A DNA stretch of 64,000 nt from Trichomonas vaginalis G3. Lineage: Eukaryota; Parabasalia; Trichomonadida; Trichomonadidae. The translations under genes were made by a program, and so were the position numbers. The notes under the pieces are model-generated. The model had not been told where the DNA came from and ran no database searches. It worked only from the letters and a program-made list of their open reading frames with translations. Of this stretch, positions 1 to 10,487 are shown one piece after another (position 1 is the first letter of the stretch; the number at the start of each line of letters is the position of its first letter). The stretch is taken from contig NC_067205.1 of NCBI RefSeq assembly GCF_026262505.1, positions 21,423,585-21,487,584 of the forward strand, given 5' to 3'.

Positions 1-669
1 GTAATTGAAATCAAATTGATAATGCAAATGATTTGAGTCTTTTTGATTAGAATCAACAGCCCAAATATAAATTATATGTGTTCCTTCTGAGAATGATGAT
101 GGAATTTTAACTGTGAAATCAAAATCATAATTTGTATTTATTTCATTGACTACTATTGATTGTGATGTCTTCTTAGTTGCTGTTTCACTGTCAAATTGGC
201 AGTAAATATCAATTAGTTCATTGCCATCACGATCTGAAACAGATAAAGTAACAAAGATGTTGTAATCTGTATTCTTTGTGTATGATGACTTAGGAGCTGT
301 TGTGATACTGATAATTGATGGATTATAAATGTATTCGAATGAAAGATTATATGTTTTGCTATTAAAACCATCTTTTAATAAATAAATATGAATTGTGTGA
401 TTGTTCTCTGGTAAATCATTTGGAAAAGTGATTGGTTTAGTGAAAGTTTCATCATTTGAATCGACTTGAACTTCGTATTGATTTTGAGTGTTATTATCTT
501 CGTTGAAGTAATATTTAATGAGAGCTGTTGATTCTCCATTTGGATAACTTGCAATTCCTGATAATGTCAATGTCTGACCACTGTTCTTTATAATTTTTGT
601 TGGATTTAAACCTAAATTAGATAGAGTAAGTTTATTTGAATATCCAACTGCAAATTCTAAAGAATTCTC
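1..669 (-). pseudogene. Ig-like repeat protein, copy 0, middle part (runs off window)
   Basis: This is the middle section of the Ig-like gene described at 5860-11902. It follows the hairpin block on the minus strand and continues beyond the window start. It encodes the module with the GQTLTLSG and NNHTIHIYLLKDG stretches, then the start of the next module (SIISITTAP). Small indels against the other copies lie near positions 28-45, so the frame is not continuous to the window edge. Confidence 0.7.
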
Positions 670-1636
670 GTAAACGAAAAAGGGGATTTGACTCCGTCAA
701 ATCCCCGCTCGCAAAAAGTGGACTTTACATGTCAAATTTTATATGCATGTAATGTCCACTTTTATGAGTTTTAGGAAGGAATTGGAAGCCATGAGTTACT
801 GACATTTCATCAGTATCTCATAGCCTCCAATTCCTTCTTAAAATGGGAGAAACTTTGTCCGAATAGTTTAACATTCGGACAAAGTTTCTCCCATTTTAAG
901 AAGGAATTGGAGGGTAAGAGATATACCATATGAATGTATATCTCTTACCCTCCAATTCCTTCTAGAAAGTGTCCAAACTTTGGGTTAATTGCAAACTATT
1001 AACCCAAAGTTTGGACACTTTCAAGTGGAGATGGAAGGCTTTGGGGTATATATTAATACAATATACCTCAAAGCCTTCCATCTCCACTACAAATGGGAGA
1101 AACTTTGTCCGAATAGTTTAACATTCGGACAAAGTTTCTCCCATCTTTCAATGTAATTGCTACCTGTGAGGTACTGACTTGAAGTCAGTGCTTCACAGGT
1201 AGCAATATCCAAAAATTTAAAAACATTTTATCAGTTCGTTAAAGAACTAGAGCCTCCTAGGTACTGAACCAGAATCAGTGCCTAGGGGACTCTAGTGATC
1301 TATATAAATCTGAGAAACTTTGAGGAAATTGTTCGACATTTCCTCAAAGTTTCTCAGCAATTTAGCGAGGAATGTTCGTTATCGTGTAGATATTTATAAT
1401 ATATACATGATAACAAACATTCCCCGCTAAAAGATGTAAAATCTTATAAGAAATAATTGCAAAAGAATAACAAATTGCAACAAATTTTATATGAAACTGA
1501 ACCTTATGAGGTAGTGATTCAAGATCACCGCCTCATAAGATTCAGTTTCAATCTCAAGTATCTCAAAAGTAAGGCTCTATTTTTGCCATGTAAAGTGTCA
1601 CTTTACTGTCAAACCGTTTTTATCGTTTTCGTTTAC
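670..1636. repeat. Hairpin array HP0 inside the Ig-like gene
   Basis: This is a non-coding block of about 967 bp inserted between the 5' and middle parts of the gene and bounded by the inverted 11-mer GTAAACGAAAA (670-680) / TTTTCGTTTAC (1626-1636). It holds about 13-15 consecutive hairpins with near-perfect stems of 10-30 bp. Approximate positions are 682-706, 714-763, 775-836, 840-897, 899-963, 965-1022, 1024-1088, 1093-1144, 1156-1206, 1246-1295, 1311-1358, 1362-1430, 1491-1551 and 1590-1606. The hairpins at 840 and 1093 are the same sequence. Others fall into families sharing apical sequence but not stems. No transposase is present. It may be a foldback-type element or a cluster of small-RNA precursors; both are inferences. 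Confidence 0.85.
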
Positions 1637-2089
1637 AACAGAATCAATATTAGTTAATTGATTATCACTCTTAGCTTGTGCAGTTAATATGTGATCACCA
1701 TAATCTAAATCGGAAATATAAATCGATACATCTGAATCAAATGTTCTAGCAATTGGATTAGTATTTTTTGTTCTTTTTAATTCTGAATCAATATAAAATT
1801 TTATCTCCACAGAATTACCTGGAGGATTATATACAGTATAATAAACAACCCAAACATTGTTTTTATCTGGAATCGTTTTCTTAGTTGGTTCTGTAAGTTC
1901 AATTCTAAATTCATCACCTGCAAGTAAATTTTTCTTATCATTTTCATATTTGTAATTATATTTTAATTTGATTTTTTTTTCATTTCTTTCAGAAAAATTA
2001 TCTTTTGAATTTTCAAAATATTCATCCATATTACGAGTATTATTGTGAAATATCGATTTAGATTCACTTAATAATGTAATATTAGACAT
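1598..2089 (-). pseudogene. Ig-like repeat protein, copy 0, 5' part
   Basis: This is the only one of the four 5' parts with an uninterrupted frame (about 150 host codons plus a few from the hairpin block before a stop). It starts with ATG at 2089 and has no signal peptide or membrane segment. The first 60 residues are charged and Asn/Lys-rich; then comes a beta-rich module with the pattern EIKFYID...DYGDHILTAQAKSD seen in later modules. The other three copies have eight instead of nine T's in one run (here around 1972-1980) and are frameshifted. The 11-mer TTTTCGTTTAC that bounds the hairpin block also lies directly before this start codon (2089-2099). Confidence 0.65.
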
Positions 2090-2745
2090 TTTCGTTTACG
2101 TAATTCGTTCATTTTTCTTGAGTTCGGAAATTTTGTTGTCAAAAAGATAAAACATATCATTGATATGTAGTGACATACATTTGTATTGTAAAGTTTATGT
2201 AGATTTAACAAGATTAATATGATTTCGTCAAAATTATTAAGTAAAAATTTTAAAATTTTAGTTTCTGGCGTTTGATATTCGTTCAATATCGTTAATTTAT
2301 TAGTATTGTTCGTCAGAAATTATTGTCATACTGATGAAATTTGATTTCATTCCTTCAAATTAATGAAGGTCTCCATCAAAGTTTCCGTAAAAAAACTTCA
2401 TTCTGTCAAATTAAGTCTTCCAATAACAAATTATTATATATATAAGAAAGTTTGATGAATTATTATTTCTTAGGAACTCAACAATTCCTCTGTATACATT
2501 TCATTTAGTACTGTCCAAGGGTAATACTTGCTTGATTCCTCAATAAAGCAATATATTTCACTCCATGATGCATCGTTGGATATCCCCATATCTTCCAAAT
2601 AGACAAGTTATATAGTTGTTATTTTATATTTTATTGTATTTATACTATTGATATTCACGCACTTGAATCAAAGCATACATAAATTGTACTTATTGATCAA
2701 AAAAATATTTAATTATATTTAAAATGATTTAGTATTTATTAAAAA
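2090..2745. other. Spacer between MFS gene 1 and the Ig-like gene (unit 0)
   Basis: This is AT-rich sequence between the 3' end of MFS gene 1 and the start codon of the Ig-like gene, so it should hold the Ig-gene promoter. A short dyad (CAAATTAATGAAGG region, 2356-2375) and a run of TA repeats near 2430 are visible. A 39-codon minus-strand frame at 2470-2589 has protein-like composition (GISNDASWSEIYCF at its start). It could be a gene remnant, but nothing identifies it. The same spacer recurs at 11903-12557, 21712-22367 and 52598-53251. Confidence 0.5.
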
Positions 2746-3900
2746 TCAAATTATTGGAGTAGTCATAGCATCTAATTCATATTTTTCTTTCTCCTTGTTT
2801 GCCTTTAAATCTGGGAACAGAACTATTCCATAAATAATGAAGAGAATATCGAAGATTACGAAAACAATAAGCCAAATTTTGCTTCGACTATAAATATAAA
2901 TTATTTGTGTTATTTCAGAACAAATTGAATATAATATTTGAGAGAAGAAAATTAAATTATCTGAAAATTGACAAATCAATGATAATCCTACACTGTTAAG
3001 ACCTAAGAATAGACTTATAGTGTTACCACTTGCTACTCCATAGCTAAACATGTTTCGTTTGCCCGTGAAAGCTAAAATTGAACAAATTATCAGGAAAATC
3101 AAGGAAAAGGCGGATGAAATTATCCAATGTATTCTTAATCCAAAGAAATAAATTGAAAAAGCAATAGAAATGAGAATAATACTAATAATTATTTGAAGAA
3201 TATTATTAACTTGGATTATTTTGTAAGAAGATATGTGTTCTGGGGTTGCATTTGATATGACTATGTCAACAATGATTATTAATGGAGCTAAAATTAAGAG
3301 AATTGAATGAAAAATGTATTTTTCTCTTTAGAAGCGTTTGATCTTGCTGTTATTTCAGGAGTTATGTTCGGAATAAACCAAATAAGTATACTTTGGATCA
3401 AAGAAATGGATGCAAAAACGTATAAAAAATTTTCTGTGAGATGTGTATAATGTATGGTTTCCGATATATGTTCCAAATATAATACCAACAAAATGAAGGA
3501 TTCCGTATGAATCTCTTGTATTTTCTGGCGAAATATGCGAAATGTACAAAGGATTCATCAATAAATGGATATTTGCGGCTATCAATTGAAAGGCAATGAC
3601 AACAAAAGCAGCAAAAACGTTATCCTTAGATATTGAAGCTTTTGATACAAGAGCGATTGAATTTGAAATACCTGCAGCAATTAAAATAAATTTTGTTCCG
3701 AATTTCCTGTAAGTAAATATAGAGGAAACAAGTGTGATGATGGTTATTGGTAAAACTATAGCAGCTAAAATATATTGATTCAGTGAGAGGCCTGAAAGAA
3801 AAAATATAGGAACACTCTTCCAATTTGCAATCGCACTTAATGCTGATCCAACGAATACAACTCCTACATAATATAATTGCTTATTCAATAAGATTCCCAT
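2746..3900 (-). pseudogene. MFS sugar-transporter-like gene 1, unit 0 (frameshifted)
   Basis: A polytopic membrane protein of about 385 codons is laid out here with about twelve hydrophobic segments. Family marks are RKFGTK after the second segment (the RxGR-type MFS loop), PLYISHISPENTRDSYG in the middle (compare PxYxxEIxPxxxRG of SLC2-type sugar transporters), and FPDLKANKEKEK at the C-terminus (compare PETKGxxxEE). Transport of a sugar or similar small solute is an inference. The frame is broken by a short homopolymer between 3425 and 3435, two bases shorter than in unit 2, and by a second deletion near 3328. The ATG at 3900 (MGILLNKQ) is the first in frame. Confidence 0.75.
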
Positions 3901-4061
3901 AATTGTCAAATTTGACAACGATACATTTTTCTGACATTGGATCCATATTGAAAAATTGAGAAAAATCTTAAAACCGCTTTAAATAGAATGTATTGTTTCA
4001 TTAATGAAAAAATTTTGATAAAAAAATCTAAAAAAATCTAATAAATTCGCTAAAAAATTGT

Positions 4062-5234
4062 TTAAATAATTGGAGTATTCAGATTGTCTGACTTTGATTT
4101 TTCTTCTTCCTGTATGTTCTTTAGTTCTGGGAACAATGTAAAGCCATATACAATTGTAAATATGCCAAAAACAATAAAAATGATGAGCCAAATCTTACTG
4201 AAGAGAAATATATGGATAGTGTCAATCAAAGACTCGCAAACAATGTTAAGAATTTGAGAAAAGAAAATAAGATTATCTGAAAATTGACAAATAAGAGAGA
4301 GGCCAACGCTGCTTAAACCCAAGTTCATACTTATATTAAAAAGATCTCCCATTATAAATCTAAATATGTTAGATTTGTTCATGAAATTTAATATTGTAAC
4401 AATTATTAAGAAAACTAATACAAAAATAGAGGAAACTATCCAATGCTTCCTTAATCCAAAGAAATAAATCGTAAATATGATTGTTATAATTGTTATCAAC
4501 GTTAATACATAAAAAACAATGTTAACTATGTTAACCTGATCAACAACTGAATGATCATGTACTATTGGAGCACAGTACCTAGGTACTGCATTTAATCCAG
4601 ACAAAAATGGAAGTAACGTTAATGCAGCTGTATGGAACCAAAGTTTAACGTTTCTTGGAGCTTGTAATTCTTCGGAAGTTTCGGGAGTCATGTTAGGAAT
4701 GAAGATAGTAAGAATGGATTGTATGATTGAGATGGCTGCATAAACGTATGAGAAAATTTTCCAATGTGGAGATATTGCAATACGAAAACCACTTATGGAT
4801 CCAATTACTAAACCAATAAAATGGAATATTCCATATGAATTTCTTGTATTTGACATTGAAATATGAGAAATATATAATGGATTCATCAAATTACACATAA
4901 TATATCCAACACCAATGAATGTTCCAGTAATATAAACGAGATATGAAGTGTTGGCTGCATTGAATGTCGCAATAATTAAACCAATTGCGATTAAAATACC
5001 GTTTATTATTGAATTGATTCTAGTTCCAAGTTTTTTGTACATCCAAATGGACAATACAATTGCTATTATTTCAACGAGGAATACTATTGGAAAATAGTAG
5101 TAAGTACTGTAATTTACTTCAATGATTTTGCTAGCAAGTATACTTTTCCACATTGTCGCTGCAGTATGAGTGACTACGGTGCCAAGAAATGCAACTCCGG
5201 CATACATAAGTTGCTTGTTGAGGATGATACCCAT
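4062..5234 (-). CDS. MFS sugar-transporter-like gene 2, unit 0 (intact)
   Basis: An intact frame of about 390 codons encodes a polytopic membrane protein paralogous to its downstream neighbour (MGIILNKQLMYAGVAFLG against MGILLNKQLYYVGVVFVG). It carries the MFS marks YKKLGTR after the second hydrophobic segment, PLYISHISMSNTRNSYG in the middle, and FPELKNIQEEE at the C-terminus. About twelve hydrophobic segments are visible. The likely role is facilitated transport of a sugar or related solute at a membrane; the substrate cannot be told. The ATG at 5234 is the first in frame; open sequence extends upstream without another ATG. Gene 1 follows about 160 bases downstream on the same strand. Confidence 0.82.
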   Translation of the reverse strand: MGIILNKQLMYAGVAFLGTVVTHTAATMWKSILASKIIEVNYSTYYYFPIVFLVEIIAIVLSIWMYKKLGTRINSIINGILIAIGLIIATFNAANTSYLVYITGTFIGVGYIMCNLMNPLYISHISMSNTRNSYGIFHFIGLVIGSISGFRIAISPHWKIFSYVYAAISIIQSILTIFIPNMTPETSEELQAPRNVKLWFHTAALTLLPFLSGLNAVPRYCAPIVHDHSVVDQVNIVNIVFYVLTLITIITIIFTIYFFGLRKHWIVSSIFVLVFLIIVTILNFMNKSNIFRFIMGDLFNISMNLGLSSVGLSLICQFSDNLIFFSQILNIVCESLIDTIHIFLFSKIWLIIFIVFGIFTIVYGFTLFPELKNIQEEEKSKSDNLNTPII

Positions 5235-5859
5235 AATAATGGCAAATGACAATCTGTCTGACAGCGGATCTCTTATGAAAAAATTGAGGCAAATCTGAAT
5301 GTCAGATATGTTTTGATGTATTTAGGTAGAATCTAAATTCTTGCAAAACAAACCGTAAAATTTACAATGGGCTCATTGAATATTTTATAAGAATCGAAAA
5401 TTGAGGGAATCAATAAAATTTTAAAACGAACATTGACTAACCATAAGAGGAAACACATAATATGGAAAATATTTGATTAGAAGGGTAATTTTTCCACTTC
5501 AAATCATGTGAGTTCTTTCGATTTGATAAAATATTAATAAAAAAATATTTAAATAAATATGATTTTATAGTATAATTAATAATTTTAACATAGATAAGTG
5601 AAAACAAACTATGTTAACAAGCTGATTTGGGATCTAAATATTAATAAAATTAAATATCATGTTGATGGATTTGATGAGGCATTGATTTAATATAGTTGAT
5701 GGATTTTTTACCTGTGAAAGAAAAAGCAAATATTTTGATAATCATAAATAAATTGAAATAAATGCAATAGAATTACATTTGATAACCATAATAAATGAGC
5801 GTATTATTCAGATGTTTTAACATGATTTCAGCTAAATATTACAAAAAATAGCAGGGATT
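5235..5859. other. Spacer between MFS gene 2 and the Ig-like gene 3' end
   Basis: This is very AT-rich DNA that should contain the MFS gene 2 promoter. No gene, tRNA or strong palindrome was seen. It recurs in units 1-3 with a shared substitution (near 5519) that separates units 0 and 3 from units 1 and 2. In unit 3 it ends at 56372, where element B begins. Confidence 0.5.
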
Positions 5860-7038
5860 TTATTTAGAAGATTTTGAAATAGTTAATGTTAATGCATAAA
5901 TTGTTTTAGGAATCGAAAGGATGTTCTTGTGTTTGTTGTCTTTCAGACTGTTAGGAATAACAAAAAATGTTAATGGTTGATGTGATGATGTTTTATTATC
6001 ATCATCAACAACATAAAGATAAATTGAATGAAATCCACATGAAATAGAATCAATTCCAATTGATTCGGTGAATGGACGTTGATTATTATCATAAATATAA
6101 AATGTTGTTAAATCATTAAATGTTTCTTCATCAAGTTTGTATTTGATTGTAAATGTTCCTCGCTCATCTGAATCTTGAACAAAACCATCAATATAAAGCT
6201 TCTTATTGACATCTTTGACAAATGTCTGATTATTTCTTGTTGTTATTGATAATAATGGTGAATTATAAAAATATTGAAAAGCTGATCGAAAAGGAGTAGA
6301 TGTTTTATTTGATTCATCAGTTGCTGTTACTATAAGATGATGTAATGATTCAGTCAGTTCTGATGGAAATTCTAGATCAAAGGAAAATGGATGTTCATTA
6401 ATATTTAAAATTTCAATAGTTTTAGTGTCAATGATGTCGTTGTCAATGTAACATCGAATAGTGACAAGACCTGTGCCATCAAGATCTACAATCTGACCTT
6501 CAAGATGAATACTCTTGTTCAAACATCGATGATATGGACCGTTCTCGAATGTGTTGATTGTGAGTTCGGGTGAATTGTATTCATAATAAAAATAAATATG
6601 TTCTTCGTTTGATTTCTTGTTGTGTTCATCTGAGCAATAAATTGTGATACTGTGAACAGATTCTGAAAATGCTGTTGGAAATTCAACTTCGTTAGAAAAT
6701 GAAATAATACATTCTGTGTTCATGGATTCTGAATGTAATTCTGAATATGGATAATCATCAAATTTGTAAAAGATAGAGATATGACCTGTGCAGTCCGAAT
6801 CTTCGATACTTCCCTCAATATTGATAAATTTGTTTGTTGTCTTGTGGAATCTGCTGAAATTATATGTTGAAACCGAAACAATTGGTGAATTGAAAACAAA
6901 TTCGGATGTCTTAGTGTAGTTTGATGATGTTTTGAAGAAGCTGTCTTCAATCCAAATAAAAATTGTATGATTACTCTCTGAATCGTATTCTTCGAAGATT
7001 TCTGATGTTGGAATAAAAAATGTGAATTCATATACCAT
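5860..7038 (-). pseudogene. Ig-like repeat protein, copy 1, 3' part (392-codon open frame)
   Basis: A long open stretch of 392 codons ends in TAA at 5860. It holds about four modules; clear starts are NSPIVSVSTYNF, NSPELTINTFENG and NSPLLSITTRNNQ. Aspartate-rich turns (DSDCTG, DLDGTG, DSDERG) could bind calcium as in cadherin-like folds, which is an inference. The apparent ATG at 7038 overlaps the transposon's end base, so it is probably created by the insertion rather than a native start. The three copies of this part (here, 15675, 25484) are identical at the protein level. Confidence 0.75.
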
Positions 7039-9301
7039 ACCGAAAAGGGTCGCTAGAAAAAGTGACTTTTGGCGCCAAAATTTTTTAAAAAAAACTTATT
7101 TTTATTATTTAATCAATATTACACCATTACATATTATTTTTTATATCAAATCCATACTATTTTTCAGAATGGAAGTTTTTGTAAACTTTTACAAAACTCA
7201 AATGGATCCATATCACTGGCATCGTACCTCCAGAAAATTAGTTGACATCGAATGGCTAAAGGAATCGGTTCAACAAATTAACTCTGGAATGAAGCTAAAG
7301 GATATTTGCAAAAAGGCCCGTTTAAATAATGGTACCTTTCGTGAAATATCCAAAACCATGTTCAAAAAGCTTGTCAGAGAAAATAATTTGGAATTAATTC
7401 CAAAAAGAGGAAGAAAACAAATAGAAATTAATCTTGATGCCTGCCAAGCTTATGCAAATTTGAAAGATTTAATGCCCGATGCAGGCATCAATAAAATTAT
7501 TCAGAAAATGAAAACAGACCTTGTCAATATTGAGAAGAATCCAGAAGAATTTCAAAAAATTCAATCAGAAATTCAAAAAAATGGAGAAATAAATTATGAG
7601 TCTGGAAACTGGCTCGATGAAGTTGACCGCACAACTTTAGTTCCAGTTGTGACTCCAATAGAAGGTACGCCTATTGAAATAAATCCATTACGCGAATTCT
7701 CTTACAAACGGCAACATACATTACAAAAAATTTCGATTCTCCCATATATAGAATGGGCAGGAAAATACACGAAGCGATTATCGCAGATACTCCCCCTCAA
7801 AATCAAGAAAATCAGCAAAAATACATTCCTCGAAATTATCTAGCATCCAAATGTCATCAAATTTGGCATGCTGATATCCACTATTGGAGGAAACGAATAG
7901 GCAAATATTTGTTTGCGATAATAGACGACAGATCGCGAAAAATCATAGATTTTAATTTATTTACCGAAAAAACAGCTCAAAATACAACTGCAGTTCTTAA
8001 AAGAGCATTAAGTACTCTACCTCAACCACCATATGCTATTTGGACTGATAACGGCCTTGAAAATAAAAGCTCATTTCATCAACTTTTGGTTGAACGTGGA
8101 ATTGAGCATATTTTCATTCAACCGGGCAATCCACAGGCAAATGGTAAGATTGAGAGATGGTGGCCATACGTGGAAAGAAACTGCAAGTCAGAATCAGATC
8201 TTCCACGGGTCATCAGATTTTACAATAATATGCCCCATTCTTCTTTGCCTGTGAATCCTGAAACGAACGTTTACTTTACGCCGAATGAATTCGAGGCCAG
8301 TGAAATTGATGATCACTGGTATCGAAATCCAGAACAAGAACCATTCTAGATAGTCGACGGTCAATTAAAAAACCTTAAGGAAAGCATTGACGAGTTCAGA
8401 AAATGAAAATCTCGAGCAAGTTCAATAAATTTTCAACAAATTCTCAAATCATTACGAATAAACACTTAATATTATCGTATTTACATCTTTTTAATACAAC
8501 TATTTACTTACTGATGATTCATTGCAAATCGTAGATTTGGATGATAAGTTATCTAACAAAAGTTTCCGAGCTTACCGCTTAAAACAATAGCCTACATCAT
8601 ATCTACGAATACCTCGGTACTCCGAGGCTACAGTTTTGCGCAGAAAGTTCAAAAAGTGACTTCGAATGCTAAGTTATCTAACAAAAATTTCCGAGCTTAC
8701 AGTTTAAAACAATAGTCTACATCATATCTACGAATACCTCGTTACTCCGAGGTTCAGGTTAGTAAAAATCAATCTAAAAATATTTTTTTATGTACGTTAA
8801 TGTAATCTGAGAGTGAGAGGCATATAGGCATACTATATACCTCTCACCCTTCAATTCCTACCAGAAAGTTCGAAAACTTGGTCGCAATTGCATCTGATTG
8901 CGACCAAGTTTTCGAACTTTCTCGAGGGAATAGGAGCCTACAAAGCACTGATTATGTATTAGTGCCTGGTAGGCTCCTATTCACTTTCTAAATGGGAGAA
9001 ACTTTGCTTTCATAAGATAACATACGAACAAAGTTTCTCCCATTTAGAGTTTGAATTGAAGGGTGCGAGGTATATAGGCATACTATATACCTCTCACCCT
9101 TTAATTCCTATGAAAACAGTTCTAAAATAAAAATAAAAAACAAACTTAAATTAACTATTAAATTTTTTATATTTTAATTTCATATTTTTAATAAAATTCC
9201 TTATATATTATAATTATTATATTAAAAACCCTTTCGAATTTTGGCGCGAAAATAAGAGTAGGTGTCACTTTTTGTCACTTTTCTAGTGACCCTTTTCGGT
9301 A
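7038..9301 (+). mobile_element. DNA transposon TE1, rve/IS481-like, with ~28-bp TIRs
   Basis: The element is 2264 bp long. Its ends begin TACCGAAAAGGGTC and match each other inverted over about 28 bp with one mismatch and one gap. It carries one transposase gene (7169-8406). After it come a 125-bp-period direct repeat (8546-8640 and 8671-8756) and five hairpins (about 8811-8850, 8861-8923, 8926-8985, 8992-9045, 9050-9110). A near-perfect 22-bp direct repeat flanks the element (7010-7031 and 9303-9324). It interrupts the Ig-like gene and is oriented opposite to it. Copies TE2 and TE3 occupy the same site, so the insertion predates the array. Confidence 0.88.
7169..8406 (+). pseudogene. DDE transposase (rve/IS481-like), TE1, frameshifted
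   Basis: The N-terminal half has a possible helix-turn-helix (residues about 25-70, GMKLKDICKKARLNNGTF) and a basic KRGRK stretch. The C-terminal half is an integrase-type catalytic core: Asp in WHADIHYW, Asp in WTDNG, and Glu in NGKIERWW, with 34 residues between the last two, as in D,D(35)E enzymes. PGNPQANGKIER is the IS481/IS3-style signature. The enzyme would cut and join transposon ends. This copy is frameshifted near 7700-7750 and has a TAG at 8347-8349, 19 codons before the TGA used in TE3. The ATG at 7169 follows a TIR-proximal leader. Confidence 0.8.
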
Positions 9302-10487
9302 CGGAACAAAAAATGTGAATTCATGTTCATTTGTAATTGTAACATCTTCAATATTATGTCGAGAACTGTTGTCGATGACATAGAAGAAGTAAATATGTTC
9401 TGCATTGTTTTCGTTTGTGAATGTTCCTGAGACTGTGATATTTCTATCAATTTTGTTGTGGTATGTAGACAGAGGTTCTTTGTTGACAATGAGAGATGGA
9501 TTGTTGAATATATATATGAAATTAATGTTTTCTTCATTTGATTTCTTAAGACTTTCATCATAACAATAAATTGTGACTTTGTGAATTCCTTCATTCAAGT
9601 ATGATGGAATATCGATGTTTTTATTGAATTCATGAGATGATGTATTATATTGTTATTCTTTCAACAAGTCGTTCTAAACCATTGTCATCAATAATGTAAT
9701 TTATTGTAACTGTTCCACTTCCATCAAGATCAGTGACACTTCCTTTGATTTCAATTTGATTATTTATTCCTTTTCGAATTTGTTGATTGTTTTCTGTTGT
9801 TATAGAAATTGATGGTGTGTTGTAATTGAAATCAAATTGATAATGCAAATGATTGAGTTTTTGATTAGAATCAACAGCCCAAATATAAATTATATGTGTT
9901 CCTTCTGAGAATGATGATGGAATTTTAACTGTGAAATCAAAATCATAATTTGTATTTATTTCATTGACTACTATTGATTGTGATGTCTTCTTAGTTGCTG
10001 TTTCACTGTCAAATTGGCAGTAAATATCAATTAGTTCATTGCCATCACGATCTGAAACAGATAAAGTAACAAAGATGTTGTAATCTGTATTCTTTGTGTA
10101 TGATGACTTAGGAGCTGTTGTGATACTGATAATTGATGGATTATAAATGTATTCGAATGAAAGATTATATGTTTTGCTATTAAAACCATCTTTTAATAAA
10201 TAAATATGAATTGTGTGATTGTTCTCTGGTAAATCATTTGGAAAAGTGATTGGTTTAGTGAAAGTTTCATCATTTGAATCGACTTGAACTTCGTATTGAT
10301 TTTGAGTGTTATTATCTTCGTTGAAGTAATATTTAATGAGAGCTGTTGATTCTCCATTTGGATAACTTGCAATTCCTGATAATGTCAATGTCTGACCACT
10401 GTTCTTTATAATTTTTGTTGGATTTAAACCTAAATTAGATAGAGTAAGTTTATTTGAATATCCAACTGCAAATTCTAAAGAATTCTC
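9302..10487 (-). pseudogene. Ig-like repeat protein, copy 1, middle part
   Basis: This section lies between the hairpin block and the transposon. It holds about three modules (starts near NPSIISITTAP, NTPSISITTENNQ, NPSLIVNKEPLST). It is open for 247 codons (10388-9645) and then frameshifted near 9650 relative to the 107-codon continuation (9598-9275). The last host codons before the transposon are EFTFFVP, which nearly repeat the first ones beyond it (EFTFFIP). Confidence 0.7.

Larger units (their letters stand above)
7010..9324. repeat. 22-bp near-perfect direct repeats flanking TE1
   Basis: 7010-7031 and 9303-9324 differ at one base (GGAATAAAA against GGAACAAAA) and lie within 1-7 bases of the transposon ends. 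Equivalent pairs flank TE2 and TE3. In protein terms they are EFTFFIP and EFTFFVP. Confidence 0.75.

Noticed and set aside
670-1636. Hairpin block as a spliced intron
   Set aside because: No trichomonad-type splice signals (GTAYGT start, ACTAACACACAG end) at the boundaries; the ends are an inverted 11-mer instead.
1457-1657. 66-codon plus-strand frame recurring in all four units
   Set aside because: It lies wholly in the hairpin array, starts at TTG, and recurs only because the units are copies; no protein-like composition.
2068-2286. 72-codon minus-strand frame in the spacer, present in all units
   Set aside because: It overlaps the Ig-gene start region in another frame and has biased, non-protein-like composition; repeated only because the unit is repeated.
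7022-7168. Upstream extension of the transposase frame through the TIR
   Set aside because: The extension translates the TIR and AT-rich leader and is not in a consistent frame in all copies; ATG 7169 is the better start.
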